Part shown: piece by piece, positions 9,097 through 16,279 of the stretch | Numbering within the stretch: the stretch's first letter is position 1 | Layout: every line of letters starts with the position of its first letter | IMG/VR virus record: IMGVR_UViG_3300046171_000252 | Span: 143,617 to 207,616 of that record | Length of the DNA stretch: 64,000 nucleotides | DNA from: a virus | Strand: one strand, 5' to 3' | The notes under the pieces: model-generated | Told to the model about the DNA's origin: nothing | Seen by the model: the letters and a program-made list of their open reading frames with translations, nothing else | The model's database searches: none | Translations under genes and position numbers: made by a program

Positions 9097-9768
9097 ATGA
9101 AAAAGATTATTATGGCCTTGATGGCAGCATGTCTTGCTGTCCCTGCTGCAATTGCAGATCCTCTTAAAGATGAAGATTACTTCACCATGCATTCTATGGG
9201 ATGTATGATTCTTCAAGAGTGTACTGATGATGTAGATGAAGTGTCCTCTCTTCTGGATGTTTCTTCTCAGTATAATAACACTGAAGCATTTACTCCAGTA
9301 GCAAATGAGTTTAACAATATGCTTATGTCATTGAACCAAGTGGGAGTGAATGTATATCTTGCGGATGAGAAGTATTTTCCAGTAGGGCATCGTGGTGTCT
9401 ATCATACTGTTTCTAATAACTTCTTTTTAAATAGAAGGTTCATGAATCGTCCTGGTACACTGATGTCCGTGATGCGTCATGAAGGATGGCACGCTGCACA
9501 AGATTGTATGGCAGGGACTATTGATAATAGTTTGATTGCTATCATCAAACCTGAAGATCAAGTTCCACCACTATGGAAAGAGATTGTGGAACGTACATAT
9601 CCACCTTCAGCACAACCCTGGGAAGCAGAAGCAACCTGGGCAGGTAAGACTGAGGGTATGACTATGGCAGCACTGAGTGCATGTGCAACTGGTGAGATGT
9701 GGAATGTATATCCTCCTACACCACTGACTAGAGAGTATCTAGTCAAAGAAGGTTATATTTCTAAATAA
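9097..9768 (+). CDS. Exported HExxH-type putative metalloprotein, 223 aa
   Basis: The N-terminus (MKKIIMALMAACLAVPAAIA) is a classic cleavable signal peptide. Near residue 130, MRHEGWHAAQDC gives an HEGWH motif, the zincin HExxH pattern, and a downstream EAEATWAG offers a possible third ligand Glu. Several Cys residues suggest disulphides in the periplasm. A secreted zinc peptidase acting in host envelope breakdown is my inference; the family is not identified. It starts directly after the small membrane gene (1-nt gap); an in-frame upstream start at 9037 would bury the signal peptide. Confidence 0.65.
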   Translation: MKKIIMALMAACLAVPAAIADPLKDEDYFTMHSMGCMILQECTDDVDEVSSLLDVSSQYNNTEAFTPVANEFNNMLMSLNQVGVNVYLADEKYFPVGHRGVYHTVSNNFFLNRRFMNRPGTLMSVMRHEGWHAAQDCMAGTIDNSLIAIIKPEDQVPPLWKEIVERTYPPSAQPWEAEATWAGKTEGMTMAALSACATGEMWNVYPPTPLTREYLVKEGYISK

Positions 9769-9789
9769 AGGTGCGTTGCTCCATACGGA

Positions 9790-10233
9790 ATGCCGGAAGA
9801 AGTTAAGAAGGAAGATACCAAGAAAAAAGGTATTCTTGGAAAGATGAAGGAGGCAGCAAGTGACAAAGAAGAGCAGCTTGATATTCTTTCTACTTTTGTT
9901 AGGCTTGGCATCCTTGTTTGGAGCGGCGGAATACTCACGCTGGCGTACATCCAGTTACCACCTGTACTCGGTATTCCCGAGCAAAAACTAGATCCAACTT
10001 TTATCGCGAGTGTCTTTACTGGGGTGCTCGCGACTTTTGGTGTTCAGGCAGCAAAGAAAGGTGGCAATGGAAATGGTAATGGATCTTCCACTGGTGGTAT
10101 CAGTAAAGCAGATATGGAAAGATTGATTGCTGCTGCAGCACAAACTGCACCTGCTCAAACCATTCGTGTAGAGCAAGCACCAATCAAGTTCATCACTAAG
10201 GATGATGAACCACCCGTAAAACCTACCGTATAA
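9790..10233 (+). CDS. Two-helix membrane protein (holin-like topology), 147 aa
   Basis: Residues 1-30 are highly charged; two hydrophobic segments follow at about 33-56 (FVRLGILVWSGGILTLAYI) and 68-85 (TFIASVFTGVLATFGVQAA), separated by a short Pro-rich loop, then a Gly/Asn-rich linker and a soluble tail. Two helices plus charged ends fit a class II holin-like topology, and the gene follows a wall hydrolase and an exported HExxH protein. Holin function is inferred only; a membrane-bound structural role is equally possible. Confidence 0.6.
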   Translation: MPEEVKKEDTKKKGILGKMKEAASDKEEQLDILSTFVRLGILVWSGGILTLAYIQLPPVLGIPEQKLDPTFIASVFTGVLATFGVQAAKKGGNGNGNGSSTGGISKADMERLIAAAAQTAPAQTIRVEQAPIKFITKDDEPPVKPTV

Positions 10234-10237
10234 TCTT

Positions 10238-10806
10238 ATGACCTTCTTTAAATGGACTGCATTAGGAGTTGGTGGTGTTGTTGCCGTAGCACACATCGGT
10301 GTTTTGGGACACATCATTACATCAACCAAAGTGCCAGAAGCACCAGTTATTAATTTTCCTAGGGGAGATTATTCCTCATATAAAATTGAGGCAGATAAAG
10401 AAGGTTATAGTGTAGAGTATAAAGCAAACGACCCTGCTGTTCTTGAGTCCCAAAAATCTTATCTTTAGATAAAAATAAGAGCGGATTCTTCGGCGGAAAA
10501 ACTAATGAAGTTAGAAGAGAGTGGCGTAAAGATCAATTTACTATGGATGGCACTAGAAATATAGGAGGTGCCGTTGGAGACGGCGAGGGAAAGTCTGCAA
10601 AAGAAATAGAGTGTATCGTGGCGGACGCTGGAGCACGGTCACAAGGTGCGATGGCAGGAAGTAGTATTGCTGCTGGAGTCGGTGTTCCTGCTGTGATTGG
10701 AATCCCATATGTTGGATGGTTAGCAGCTGGTTGGGTAGCACTTTTGGGTGGTAGAGTAGGTTCTAATATTGGTTCTACTGTTGGTTCTGTGTTTAACGAT
10801 TGTTAG
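10238..10806 (+). pseudogene. Membrane-anchored protein split by an apparent frameshift
   Basis: Two open frames appear to be one gene. The first (10238-10468) has an N-terminal membrane segment (KWTALGVGGVVAVAHIGVLG) and a soluble domain ending at a TAG. The second frame continues through 10471 with no start codon until ATG 10543, yet its codons from 10471 read sensibly (KSGFFGGKTNEVRREW), and it ends at 10806 with a Gly-rich hydrophobic region (VGWLAAGWVALLGG). Adding one T in the CTTTAG at about 10463-10467 joins them into about 189 residues. A sequencing deletion is the simplest explanation; if real, the gene is broken. Function unknown. Confidence 0.55.
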
Positions 10807-10889
10807 TATTTTAAGGTCATGAAGTCATAACAAAAGGGGTAAAAATAAACGCTAATTGAATAGATAAGATATACTACGAAGTATATAAA

Positions 10890-11021
10890 ATGATCCCTCA
10901 ATTTGCACACTGGATCGGACAAAACCCTTTGTTAATTGAGTGTGGGAGCGTATTAATGCTTGCTCCCATAGCATACTACTGTAATGATTCTCTCAAGAAT
11001 CCTCAAAAATATAAAGAATAA
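10890..11021 (+). CDS. Tiny membrane protein, 43 aa
   Basis: ATG 10890 to TAA 11021 encodes 43 residues with a hydrophobic centre (LLIECGSVLMLAPIAYYC) and a charged tail. It sits in a run of three short membrane-type genes (10890, 11034, 11126) with small gaps or overlaps. No family is recognised; a coding call is supported by the hydrophobic design and tight packing only. Confidence 0.45.
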   Translation: MIPQFAHWIGQNPLLIECGSVLMLAPIAYYCNDSLKNPQKYKE

Positions 11022-11033
11022 TAATATAGAATT

Positions 11034-11129
11034 ATGAGCGCAATATTCGTGTTTTCCTTTGTTTCATTGCTGTGTTTTGCAATGCATATTACTTGGCCCC
11101 TACCACATAGGAGTGGGTTTAAAAAATGA
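11034..11129 (+). CDS. Tiny membrane peptide, 31 aa
   Basis: ATG 11034 encodes 31 residues beginning MSAIFVFSFVSLLCFAM, a single membrane segment with a basic end. Its TGA overlaps the next ATG at 11126 (ATGA), which argues that it is translated. Function unknown. Confidence 0.45.
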   Translation: MSAIFVFSFVSLLCFAMHITWPLPHRSGFKK

Positions 11130-11323
11130 ATTTACTACTAAGTCCTCATGTCAACCCAAATGATCCTGTGTGGTCGGTGATTCTATGCGTAATCATTGGT
11201 GTCGGATTGACACTGGGTTATGTTATATACATATTAAAGATATCATACATGGAGTTAGAAGATGGGCGCTATGGTTCCACCCAGCAGAAAAAGCTGCTAC
11301 AACTTCCGAGTGACGGAGATTAA
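11126..11323 (+). CDS. Small membrane protein, 65 aa
   Basis: A 65-residue protein with one strong membrane helix near residues 15-37 (VWSVILCVIIGVGLTLGYVI) and a polar C-terminal tail. Coupled to the preceding 31-aa gene by ATGA; its 3' end overlaps the nuclease gene start at 11262 by 62 nt. Function unknown. Confidence 0.6.
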   Translation: MNLLLSPHVNPNDPVWSVILCVIIGVGLTLGYVIYILKISYMELEDGRYGSTQQKKLLQLPSDGD

Positions 11324-11723
11324 TCGTGTTCTTGACGGGGATACTATTGATGTCACCATTGATCTTGGGTTTGATCTATACAAGAAAGAAAGAGTTAGAG
11401 TTGCAGGAGTTGATACGCCGGAGAAGAGAACTAGAAACTTAGAGGAGAAGGCACTTGGAATCGACGCAACCAACTGGCTCGAAGCGAAACTGGAAAGTAC
11501 TTTGGCTGGTGATGATGAGTTGTCTGTTAGGACTGAACTTGTTGGTGGCACTGGGAAATACGGGCGTCTTCTGGGTTGGCTTTACATTGGGGACGCAGAT
11601 GTGTCCCTCAACGAACAAATGATTGAGCAAGGTTATGCTCATCCATATGATGGAGGAACAAAGGACATGAACTTAGAAGCACTTAGAGAAATTAGGAGGG
11701 CACATGGTACGCTTGTTGACTAA
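11262..11723 (+). CDS. Thermonuclease (staphylococcal nuclease) family protein
   Basis: A 153-residue SNase-like nuclease. VLDGDTIDVTID and RVRVAGVDTPEKR give the OB-fold core with calcium-ligand Asp and catalytic Arg/Glu positions, and KYGRLLGWLYIGD plus the LNEQMIEQGYAHPY end are typical family blocks. Such enzymes cut DNA or RNA; in a lytic cyanophage it may help degrade host DNA for nucleotide reuse, which is inference. No signal peptide is visible, so it is likely cytoplasmic. Start ATG 11262 overlaps the upstream membrane gene; ATG 11271 is an alternative. Confidence 0.88.
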   Translation: MGAMVPPSRKSCYNFRVTEINRVLDGDTIDVTIDLGFDLYKKERVRVAGVDTPEKRTRNLEEKALGIDATNWLEAKLESTLAGDDELSVRTELVGGTGKYGRLLGWLYIGDADVSLNEQMIEQGYAHPYDGGTKDMNLEALREIRRAHGTLVD

Positions 11724-11844
11724 AATTAAAGATTGGGATAAGGCAATGGCAAATAAAATTCAGGACAAGTTTAACTTGACTGATTATCAGATGCTTTGTC
11801 TTGCATTTGGAAAAGGATTTATTATTGGAGCAATTCTATTATGA
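11704..11844 (+). CDS. Small protein with C-terminal hydrophobic helix, 46 aa
   Basis: ATG 11704 (inside the end of the nuclease gene) to TGA 11844 encodes 46 residues: a basic helical start, then a hydrophobic end (LAFGKGFIIGAILL). Its stop overlaps the next ATG at 11841 in an ATGA. No family is recognised. Confidence 0.5.
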   Translation: MVRLLTKIKDWDKAMANKIQDKFNLTDYQMLCLAFGKGFIIGAILL

Positions 11845-12044
11845 GAAGAGAAATGTTAGATGCTCTCAAGGCACTTGCTATTGGGAACATTAAAAAAGCA
11901 AAGATGAATATTGAAATTTATCTTGTCAATCCAGTTGGCATTGGTGAGCACCCAGATGTGCTTGGTGCAATCCAGGATCAAATTGATGCGATTGCAAAGG
12001 AAGAAGAACGTCTGGAAGTTATTAAAAAGTATTTGGAAGATTAA
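11841..12044 (+). CDS. Hypothetical protein, 67 aa
   Basis: A 67-residue, highly helical charged protein starting at ATG 11841, coupled to the preceding gene by ATGA. The sequence (MLDALKALAIGNIKKAKMN) suggests a helical hairpin; no motif is recognised. Confidence 0.6.
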   Translation: MRREMLDALKALAIGNIKKAKMNIEIYLVNPVGIGEHPDVLGAIQDQIDAIAKEEERLEVIKKYLED

Positions 12045-12047
12045 CTA

Positions 12048-12272
12048 GTGGACACATCTGACCTGGATGATTATTCCCTTGGAGATGGTGAATGGTACAC
12101 AGAAATGACACTTGGCATAGATGAGGTTCGTGCATTATATGAACATTTTTCTTTTGCTTTAGAAACTTGGCCGGGGTCTCCTAGAAGACCCACACATGAA
12201 CAAGAACTGCTTATGGTAATGAAAATGAGATTTTTTGCAATGCTACAGGATTATAATTTTTATAATAACTAA
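12048..12272 (+). CDS. Hypothetical protein, 74 aa
   Basis: A 74-residue acidic protein with a likely GTG start at 12048, 3 nt after the previous stop. It is rich in Tyr, Trp and Asp at the N-terminus, with a C-terminal helix rich in Met and Phe. It resembles small conserved proteins of T4-like cyanophages, but I cannot name a family. Confidence 0.6.
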   Translation: MDTSDLDDYSLGDGEWYTEMTLGIDEVRALYEHFSFALETWPGSPRRPTHEQELLMVMKMRFFAMLQDYNFYNN

Positions 12273-12281
12273 GAACTTATA

Positions 12282-13082
12282 ATGATTCCAGAAATCCAGT
12301 TAGGTAATATTGATATTGGAGTTAATCAAGTTAGTAATTTGATTATTAATGATACACCTGACTGGTTAAAAACTCCGCCTGCAGCAATGCCAATATACCC
12401 ACCCGTGACTACACAGGTGGGTGTTCCTATTGTTAATATACCTGGATGTGTTGAGTCTCACAGAGATAGTAGTGAGAATCAAACACTCAAAGAAGAAGAT
12501 AGAGATGGCGTCCAAGTATTCTGTGATGCAGGAACACCTAGCTATAGTCCAATAGATTATGATCCACGCAGACTAGAGATAACAACAACATCTCCGCCAC
12601 CCCCACCATACAAAGCACCTGATACAAAACCACCAGAGACACCCAAATCTCCTACACCACCACCTCCACCTGCGAAGGCAGAGTGTCCGAGTAGAGCACA
12701 AGAATTAAAAAACCCTGTAGGAAAGATCCTAGAGGGTAATAAAAAGATTACTAGGTATGAGACAGTCGGAAAAGAATGTCTTCCTGTATTTGAAAATTTA
12801 AATATACCGGATCAGATTGTCCAGAACATACCATCAGCAGGTGCAGTAACTGTTACCGCATCTATCGCTGTGGTGGCAACGACCTCGGCACTGCTTGCAA
12901 AACCTCTTGCTGATCTTTTGTTAAAAGTGGTGAAACCTGTGACGAAGAAAGTGGTGAAGAAGATTGCTGCCTTACGGGGTAAGAAACCCCCGGTACTGTC
13001 TGAGTCTGAGAGGAAGGCGGAGCAACGTGATCGGAACCGTGCGATAAAGGTCCTACGTTCGGCACTGAAACCGAAGGGATAG
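12282..13082 (+). CDS. Proline-rich membrane protein, 266 aa
   Basis: Residues 1-100 are polar, residues about 105-130 are a Pro/Thr-rich stalk (TSPPPPPYKAPDTKPPETPK), and a hydrophobic segment lies near residues 188-212 (VTVTASIAVVATTSALLA), followed by a strongly basic tail. Proteins of this layout are frequent in T4-like cyanophages and often called structural; that is family recollection. The last 221 nt overlap the 3' end of a convergent minus-strand gene, which is unusual. Confidence 0.6.
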   Translation: MIPEIQLGNIDIGVNQVSNLIINDTPDWLKTPPAAMPIYPPVTTQVGVPIVNIPGCVESHRDSSENQTLKEEDRDGVQVFCDAGTPSYSPIDYDPRRLEITTTSPPPPPYKAPDTKPPETPKSPTPPPPPAKAECPSRAQELKNPVGKILEGNKKITRYETVGKECLPVFENLNIPDQIVQNIPSAGAVTVTASIAVVATTSALLAKPLADLLLKVVKPVTKKVVKKIAALRGKKPPVLSESERKAEQRDRNRAIKVLRSALKPKG

Positions 13083-13875
13083 TATGACGATGTTGCTTGA
13101 CGGTATTAACATTTTGTACTACGACATCGGCACATATTTTAAAATAAGGACTTCTGGGATGGAAACTGATTCCTCTCTGCATTAATTCTCCACAATTCTT
13201 AAGTCTCGCAATCTCAAAATCTAATCTCTTATTGGCAACCAATTGTTGTTGCATTTGGATCTGAGTATCTGCTGCTTGTTTACAACGTTCTTGTAGTCCA
13301 CCATCAAGTGGGAAAGAAAGTGTTGCAGATAAACCAAGACTGGTACTGTAATTTCTACTATCACCAGTTCTCACTGGTTTTTGCCAGAGTTCACGGCCTG
13401 GATTATCGGGGACACCATCACCCTGCATTTCCATAACAATGATAGTCATGTCTGCACCATCTTCATAGGCACGAACAGTTTCTCCAGCAGTATTCGTATA
13501 TGTTCTATTATCATAGTGTGGTTCCCACGGCCAATTCTTTACTACCTTTTGAGTCTCTACTAACTGACCATTAAAATCTCTATTGTCATATTGAGGTTCC
13601 ATGTAGTGTGTTTCAAATGGATCCTTTTCATTACGAGCATGAGTAATGAATGGTGTGATGTTAGCAGTCGGACCTTGACAAGCAATACCCCCACCATATT
13701 GGTTAGTGATATATGGTCCTTGTAAGACCTGAATAGCTTGGTTCGTAACTGAGCCTGAACTATTAGCTATTGGGTTTGCTGTCGCACTTACACCCCCGAC
13801 ATCTGCCGCCAGTGTGGCAGGGACAGTCGCAAGTTGAGTTAGACATAGTACTATTGGGTAAAGATACTTGTTGTG
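12862..13875 (-). CDS. Exported cyanophage-type protein, minus strand (start uncertain)
   Basis: The minus-strand frame encodes about 338 residues from a signal-like stretch (KYLYPIVLCLTQLATVPATLA) into a mature region with VGGVSATANPIANSSGSVTN, FPLDGGLQERCKQAA and LKNCGELMQRGISFHPRSPY, blocks I associate with conserved secreted or structural cyanophage proteins. No ATG, GTG or TTG lies at a sensible place; the frame is open far upstream through the preceding gene, so the given end at 13875 is approximate and an indel or unusual start codon is possible. The C-terminal 73 residues overlap the convergent + strand gene. Confidence 0.6.
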   Translation of the reverse strand, partial: HNKYLYPIVLCLTQLATVPATLAADVGGVSATANPIANSSGSVTNQAIQVLQGPYITNQYGGGIACQGPTANITPFITHARNEKDPFETHYMEPQYDNRDFNGQLVETQKVVKNWPWEPHYDNRTYTNTAGETVRAYEDGADMTIIVMEMQGDGVPDNPGRELWQKPVRTGDSRNYSTSLGLSATLSFPLDGGLQERCKQAADTQIQMQQQLVANKRLDFEIARLKNCGELMQRGISFHPRSPYFKICADVVVQNVNTVKQHRHTIPSVSVPNVGPLSHGSDHVAPPSSQTQTVPGVSYPVRQQSSSPLSSSQVSPLLTKDQQEVLQAVPRSLPPQR

Positions 13876-14321
13876 TCGGTTACGCTGGTAACTTCTGTTG
13901 TTCTTTGAATCACAGTTTGATTTGTCACTCCTGGTCCCATGTAGGTCTGAGTGAACTGAAATGCTGCTCCTGGTTCTGCGATTGTGAAATTCTGTCCATT
14001 TAAATCGAGACCAGAGTTGGCACTTGTTACTTGCCCCTCTGTTCCTCCTAATGGATTCACTATCACTGAATTTGTTGTTGGGTTCGGACTCAGGGATTGT
14101 CCCCCGTTGGTCACGTTTGTTCCCGATACTGAATATTGCCATCCTGTTGCATAATCTATAGAGTTAATCGTCTCAGTCACTTTACTTGTCGTTTCCGTGT
14201 GACTCGTCATACTTCCCTGTGTGAAATTTGGGACCACGGGGACCGCCAGGGCAGCGGCAGGAATAAGACTTACTCCCACCGCAGACATCACAATATATAT
14301 GATTGTCTTTCCAGAAGTCAT
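13851..14321 (-). CDS. Exported protein of the minus-strand island, 156 aa
   Basis: A 156-residue protein with a signal peptide (IIYIVMSAVGVSLIPAAALA) and a Thr/Ser/Asn/Gly-rich mature region ending VTDTTSIFTQ. The ATG has a GGAGG ribosome site just upstream on the minus strand. It lies between two other exported proteins on the same strand and its 3' end overlaps the presumed start of the next gene. A structural or cell-surface role is plausible but not shown. Confidence 0.7.
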   Translation of the reverse strand: MTSGKTIIYIVMSAVGVSLIPAAALAVPVVPNFTQGSMTSHTETTSKVTETINSIDYATGWQYSVSGTNVTNGGQSLSPNPTTNSVIVNPLGGTEGQVTSANSGLDLNGQNFTIAEPGAAFQFTQTYMGPGVTNQTVIQRTTEVTSVTDTTSIFTQ

Positions 14322-14341
14322 GTTTTCTGACCTCCATTTAT

Positions 14342-14836
14342 TTAGTGTAGAATTGAGAGCTCACTTACGAATTGGCCAGTAGCATTCGTACCAGCTCCAC
14401 CAGCTGTCAAAGTAATTGCACCAGCAGTAGAGAGAGTACCTGCAAGAGAACCAGCAGCTCCTGCAGTTGTAGATGTAACATTACCAAAGTTTGCTACATC
14501 ACCAACAGTGACTGCACTAGTTGGAATCGCATCAGCCTGTGTGTAAGACTGAGAGAAACTAAAAGCACTACCAGGATTATCTTGAGTGGCAGCAATTGTA
14601 CCAGGAGCATAAACTCCACTACTAATTGCACCAGTAGAAATTGTATTAACTGTTGTTCCGTCAGTAGTATCTACACCGCTGCCTGAAATTGAAAATGTAC
14701 TGCCAAGTCTTGTGACATTAGAAGCAGCAGCATCAACGGTTAACTGAACACTAGAAGATATTTTATGAGTAAGAGCACCTGCATTTGCTGCTGGTGCGGT
14801 CATCAATAACATTATGAAAGGTAGAAACCGTTTCAT
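14342..14836 (-). CDS. Exported Ala/Thr/Gly-rich protein, minus strand, 164 aa
   Basis: I use the ATG whose first base is 14836; an in-frame TTG at 14848 is less likely. The signal peptide is MKRFLPFIMLLMTAPAANA. The mature part is low-complexity and beta-prone (Ala, Thr, Ser, Gly, Val) with no Cys. It is first of the three minus-strand exported genes, diverging from the tRNA promoter at 14877. Function unknown; similar paired genes occur in T4-like cyanophages as far as I recall. Confidence 0.65.
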   Translation of the reverse strand: MKRFLPFIMLLMTAPAANAGALTHKISSSVQLTVDAAASNVTRLGSTFSISGSGVDTTDGTTVNTISTGAISSGVYAPGTIAATQDNPGSAFSFSQSYTQADAIPTSAVTVGDVANFGNVTSTTAGAAGSLAGTLSTAGAITLTAGGAGTNATGQFVSELSILH

Positions 14837-14876
14837 ACTTTTTACCAAAAATGGTGTATAGGTATTTTTATTTAGC

Positions 14877-14905
14877 TTGACCTTTTTTTAATTTGGTGTT
14901 ATAGT
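14877..14905 (+). promoter_or_regulatory. Promoter upstream of tRNA-Arg
   Basis: TTGACC at 14877-14882 and TATAGT at 14900-14905, spaced by 17 nt, lie about 20 nt before the tRNA-Arg gene. One mismatch in each box relative to consensus. Confidence 0.7.
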
Positions 14906-14924
14906 ACCTAAAGATACAACAAAT

Positions 14925-14998
<74 letters not shown>

Positions 14999-15017
14999 TT
15001 GTCCTTTTCTATTTCTT

Positions 15018-15221
15018 ATGGGCAAATATGATTTTGGTGGGCAACCACCAATAGCAGTCAACATCCTCAGACTCATTAGTGAGTTAGAAGGTTCTTCCCA
15101 AATGCTTAAATATATGGGATTTGAAGAAGATATGAATGCGATCAATGAAATGAAGAAGAGATACTATAAACTCTACTTCAAGACCAATAAGGAAGAAAAG
15201 GCAAAAAACAATCCTCTGTAG
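15018..15221 (+). CDS. Small conserved hypothetical protein, 67 aa
   Basis: A 67-residue helical protein (MGKYDFGGQPPIAVNILRLI at the start, strongly charged C-terminus). It lies between two tRNA genes, and its last 10 nt, including the stop codon, overlap the 5' acceptor arm of tRNA-Asn. Function unknown. Confidence 0.65.
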   Translation: MGKYDFGGQPPIAVNILRLISELEGSSQMLKYMGFEEDMNAINEMKKRYYKLYFKTNKEEKAKNNPL

Positions 15222-15283
15222 CTCAGCGGTAGAGCCGACGACTGTTAATCGTCTGGTCGCAGGTTCGAATCCTGCCGGGGGAG
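15212..15283 (+). tRNA. tRNA-Asn (GUU)
   Basis: Acceptor TCCTCTG (15212-15218) pairs with CGGGGGA (15276-15282) with two G-T wobbles; discriminator G. Anticodon arm GACGA / CTGTTAA / TCGTC gives GTT. The T arm is GCAGGTTCGAATCCTGC. It overlaps the 3' end of the 67-aa gene and abuts the next promoter. Confidence 0.92.
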
Positions 15284-15312
15284 TTGACAGGATATTCATC
15301 TTGTCGTATACT
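15284..15312 (+). promoter_or_regulatory. Host-type promoter before tRNA-Gly
   Basis: TTGACA at 15284-15289 begins the base after tRNA-Asn ends; TATACT at 15307-15312 follows a 17-nt spacer. It would transcribe tRNA-Gly and possibly the exported beta-barrel-like gene. Confidence 0.8.
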
Positions 15313-15363
15313 ATGCTTGTCCGTGTGAAGGAAGTGTTTGAGGGATTTTTCTCTCACCACTCT

Positions 15364-15434
15364 GCGGGTTTAGTTTAGAGGTAAAACTAAAGGTTTCCAA
15401 CCTTTCGTCAGGAGTTCGATTCTCCTAACCCGCT
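15364..15434 (+). tRNA. tRNA-Gly (UCC)
   Basis: Acceptor GCGGGTT (15364-15370) pairs with AACCCGC (15427-15433), discriminator T. Anticodon arm AAAGG / TTTCCAA / CCTTT gives TCC. The T arm is AGGAGTTCGATTCTCCT. A 7-bp hairpin follows directly at 15436. Confidence 0.95.
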
Positions 15435-15435
15435 T

Positions 15436-15454
15436 TCGGATTCCCGTAATCCGA
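15436..15454 (+). other. Hairpin after tRNA-Gly
   Basis: TCGGATT (15436-15442) and AATCCGA (15448-15454) form a perfect 7-bp stem with a 5-nt loop just downstream of the tRNA. It may mark the processed 3' end of the tRNA transcript; there is no T-run, so it is not a standard terminator. Confidence 0.5.
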
Positions 15455-15460
15455 GCATAG

Positions 15461-15468
15461 TATAAATA
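15461..15468 (+). promoter_or_regulatory. T4-type late promoter box (TATAAATA)
   Basis: Exact TATAAATA 115 nt upstream of the beta-barrel-like exported gene at 15583. The intervening leader contains two further small hairpins (GGGAC/GTCCC at 15520-15535 and TGCGG/CCGCA near 15544-15562). Confidence 0.6.
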
Positions 15469-15582
15469 CTTAACCATTTGTCTTTCAGTAATTAAAGTAA
15501 CAAATGGTGATATTAACACGGGACAGTCGAGTCCCTATTCATCTGCGGGTATCCATTCCGCAAGTAACTAAAGGTAAAACAA

Positions 15583-15952
15583 ATGTTTAAAACGACTATC
15601 GCTGCAGCTGCCGCTGCAATTGCTCTTGCTCCAGCTGCTGCCCTAGCCGGTCCCTACGTCAACGTAGAGACAAATGCAGGTTGGGTTGGCGACGATTATA
15701 CTGCTGCCACGACAGATCTTCACGTAGGATTTGAAGGCGAAGTAGGTGCTGCTTCTTACTACGTCCAGGCTGGTCCTGCAATCGTCGCTGTTGACGGTGA
15801 AGAGACTGACACCCAGTTCTCTGGTAAAGGCAGGAGTTGGCGTCCCCGTTTCCGATGCTATCGGAGTATACGGTGAGCTCTCCTTCTTGACCGCAGAAGA
15901 CGATGATGATTTCGGTGTTGGTGGTAAGTTGGGCGTCAAGTACAACTTCTGA
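15583..15952 (+). pseudogene. Exported beta-barrel-like outer-membrane protein, one-base frameshift
   Basis: The frame begins with a signal peptide (MFKTTIAAAAAAIALAPAAA, cleaved near ALAG). The mature part alternates polar and hydrophobic residues like a small outer-membrane barrel, and the sequence ends GGKLGVKYNF, with the terminal Phe typical of outer-membrane proteins. The frame shifts at 15839-15840: AAAGGCAGG should read AAAGCAGG, one extra G. Correcting this gives about 122 residues. A late box and its own terminator flank it. The barrel call is inferred from pattern and the C-terminal Phe; similar short barrels occur in marine cyanobacteria and their phages. Confidence 0.6.
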
Positions 15953-15990
15953 TCTTCAATATAGACACATAAACATCTAGATGTTATACT

Positions 15991-16018
15991 GGGGGTGCGA
16001 CGGCATCCCCTTTTTTTT
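15991..16018 (+). terminator. Rho-independent terminator
   Basis: An 8-bp stem (GGGGGTGC with GCATCCCC, one G-T pair, GACG loop) is followed by eight T residues, 38 nt after the barrel gene's stop. Confidence 0.9.
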
Positions 16019-16083
16019 ATGAAAAAATATTTATAACTTTCATAACGAATCCAGGAACGCTGACCTCCCTTCTGTTACTGGGA

Positions 16084-16227
16084 ATGATAGCACTGATAGG
16101 GACACTGCATAACCATGCTCACTATGCAATGACTATGGATGCAGATTCTTACGTTAGACAATGGTGTAGAGCATCAGCAGAAAACAAAAAGACCTGCATT
16201 CGTTATGGTGGAGACATGGACTATTGA
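16084..16227 (+). CDS. Small membrane-anchored protein, about 47 aa (start uncertain)
   Basis: From ATG 16084 the frame gives MIALIGTLHNHAHYAMTMD, then a soluble, Cys-containing tail (WCRASAENKKTC) ending at TGA 16227. The frame is open upstream (LTSLLLLG precedes) but has no ATG, GTG or TTG there, so the true start may be non-standard or damaged. One N-terminal membrane helix is likely. Its stop codon lies inside the -35 box of the hli promoter. Confidence 0.55.
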   Translation: MIALIGTLHNHAHYAMTMDADSYVRQWCRASAENKKTCIRYGGDMDY

Positions 16228-16252
16228 CAAAACTTTATCTTTCCTATATAAT
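16224..16252 (+). promoter_or_regulatory. Host-type promoter of the hli cluster
   Basis: TTGACA (16224-16229) and TATAAT (16247-16252) with a 17-nt spacer, both perfect. The TGA in the -35 box ends the preceding small gene. Start of hli is 27 nt after the -10 box. Confidence 0.88.
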
Positions 16253-16279
16253 ATGTAAAGAAACATTACGGAGTGTATC

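Noticed and set aside
14372-14686. Plus-strand Ser/Cys-rich open frame opposite the exported minus-strand gene
   Set aside because: Low-complexity translation of the complementary strand of an Ala/Thr-rich gene; the minus-strand frame has a signal peptide and is the real one.
16028-16035. Minus-strand TATAAATA late box
   Set aside because: No minus-strand gene lies downstream; the + strand barrel gene and its terminator occupy that side. Probably chance.
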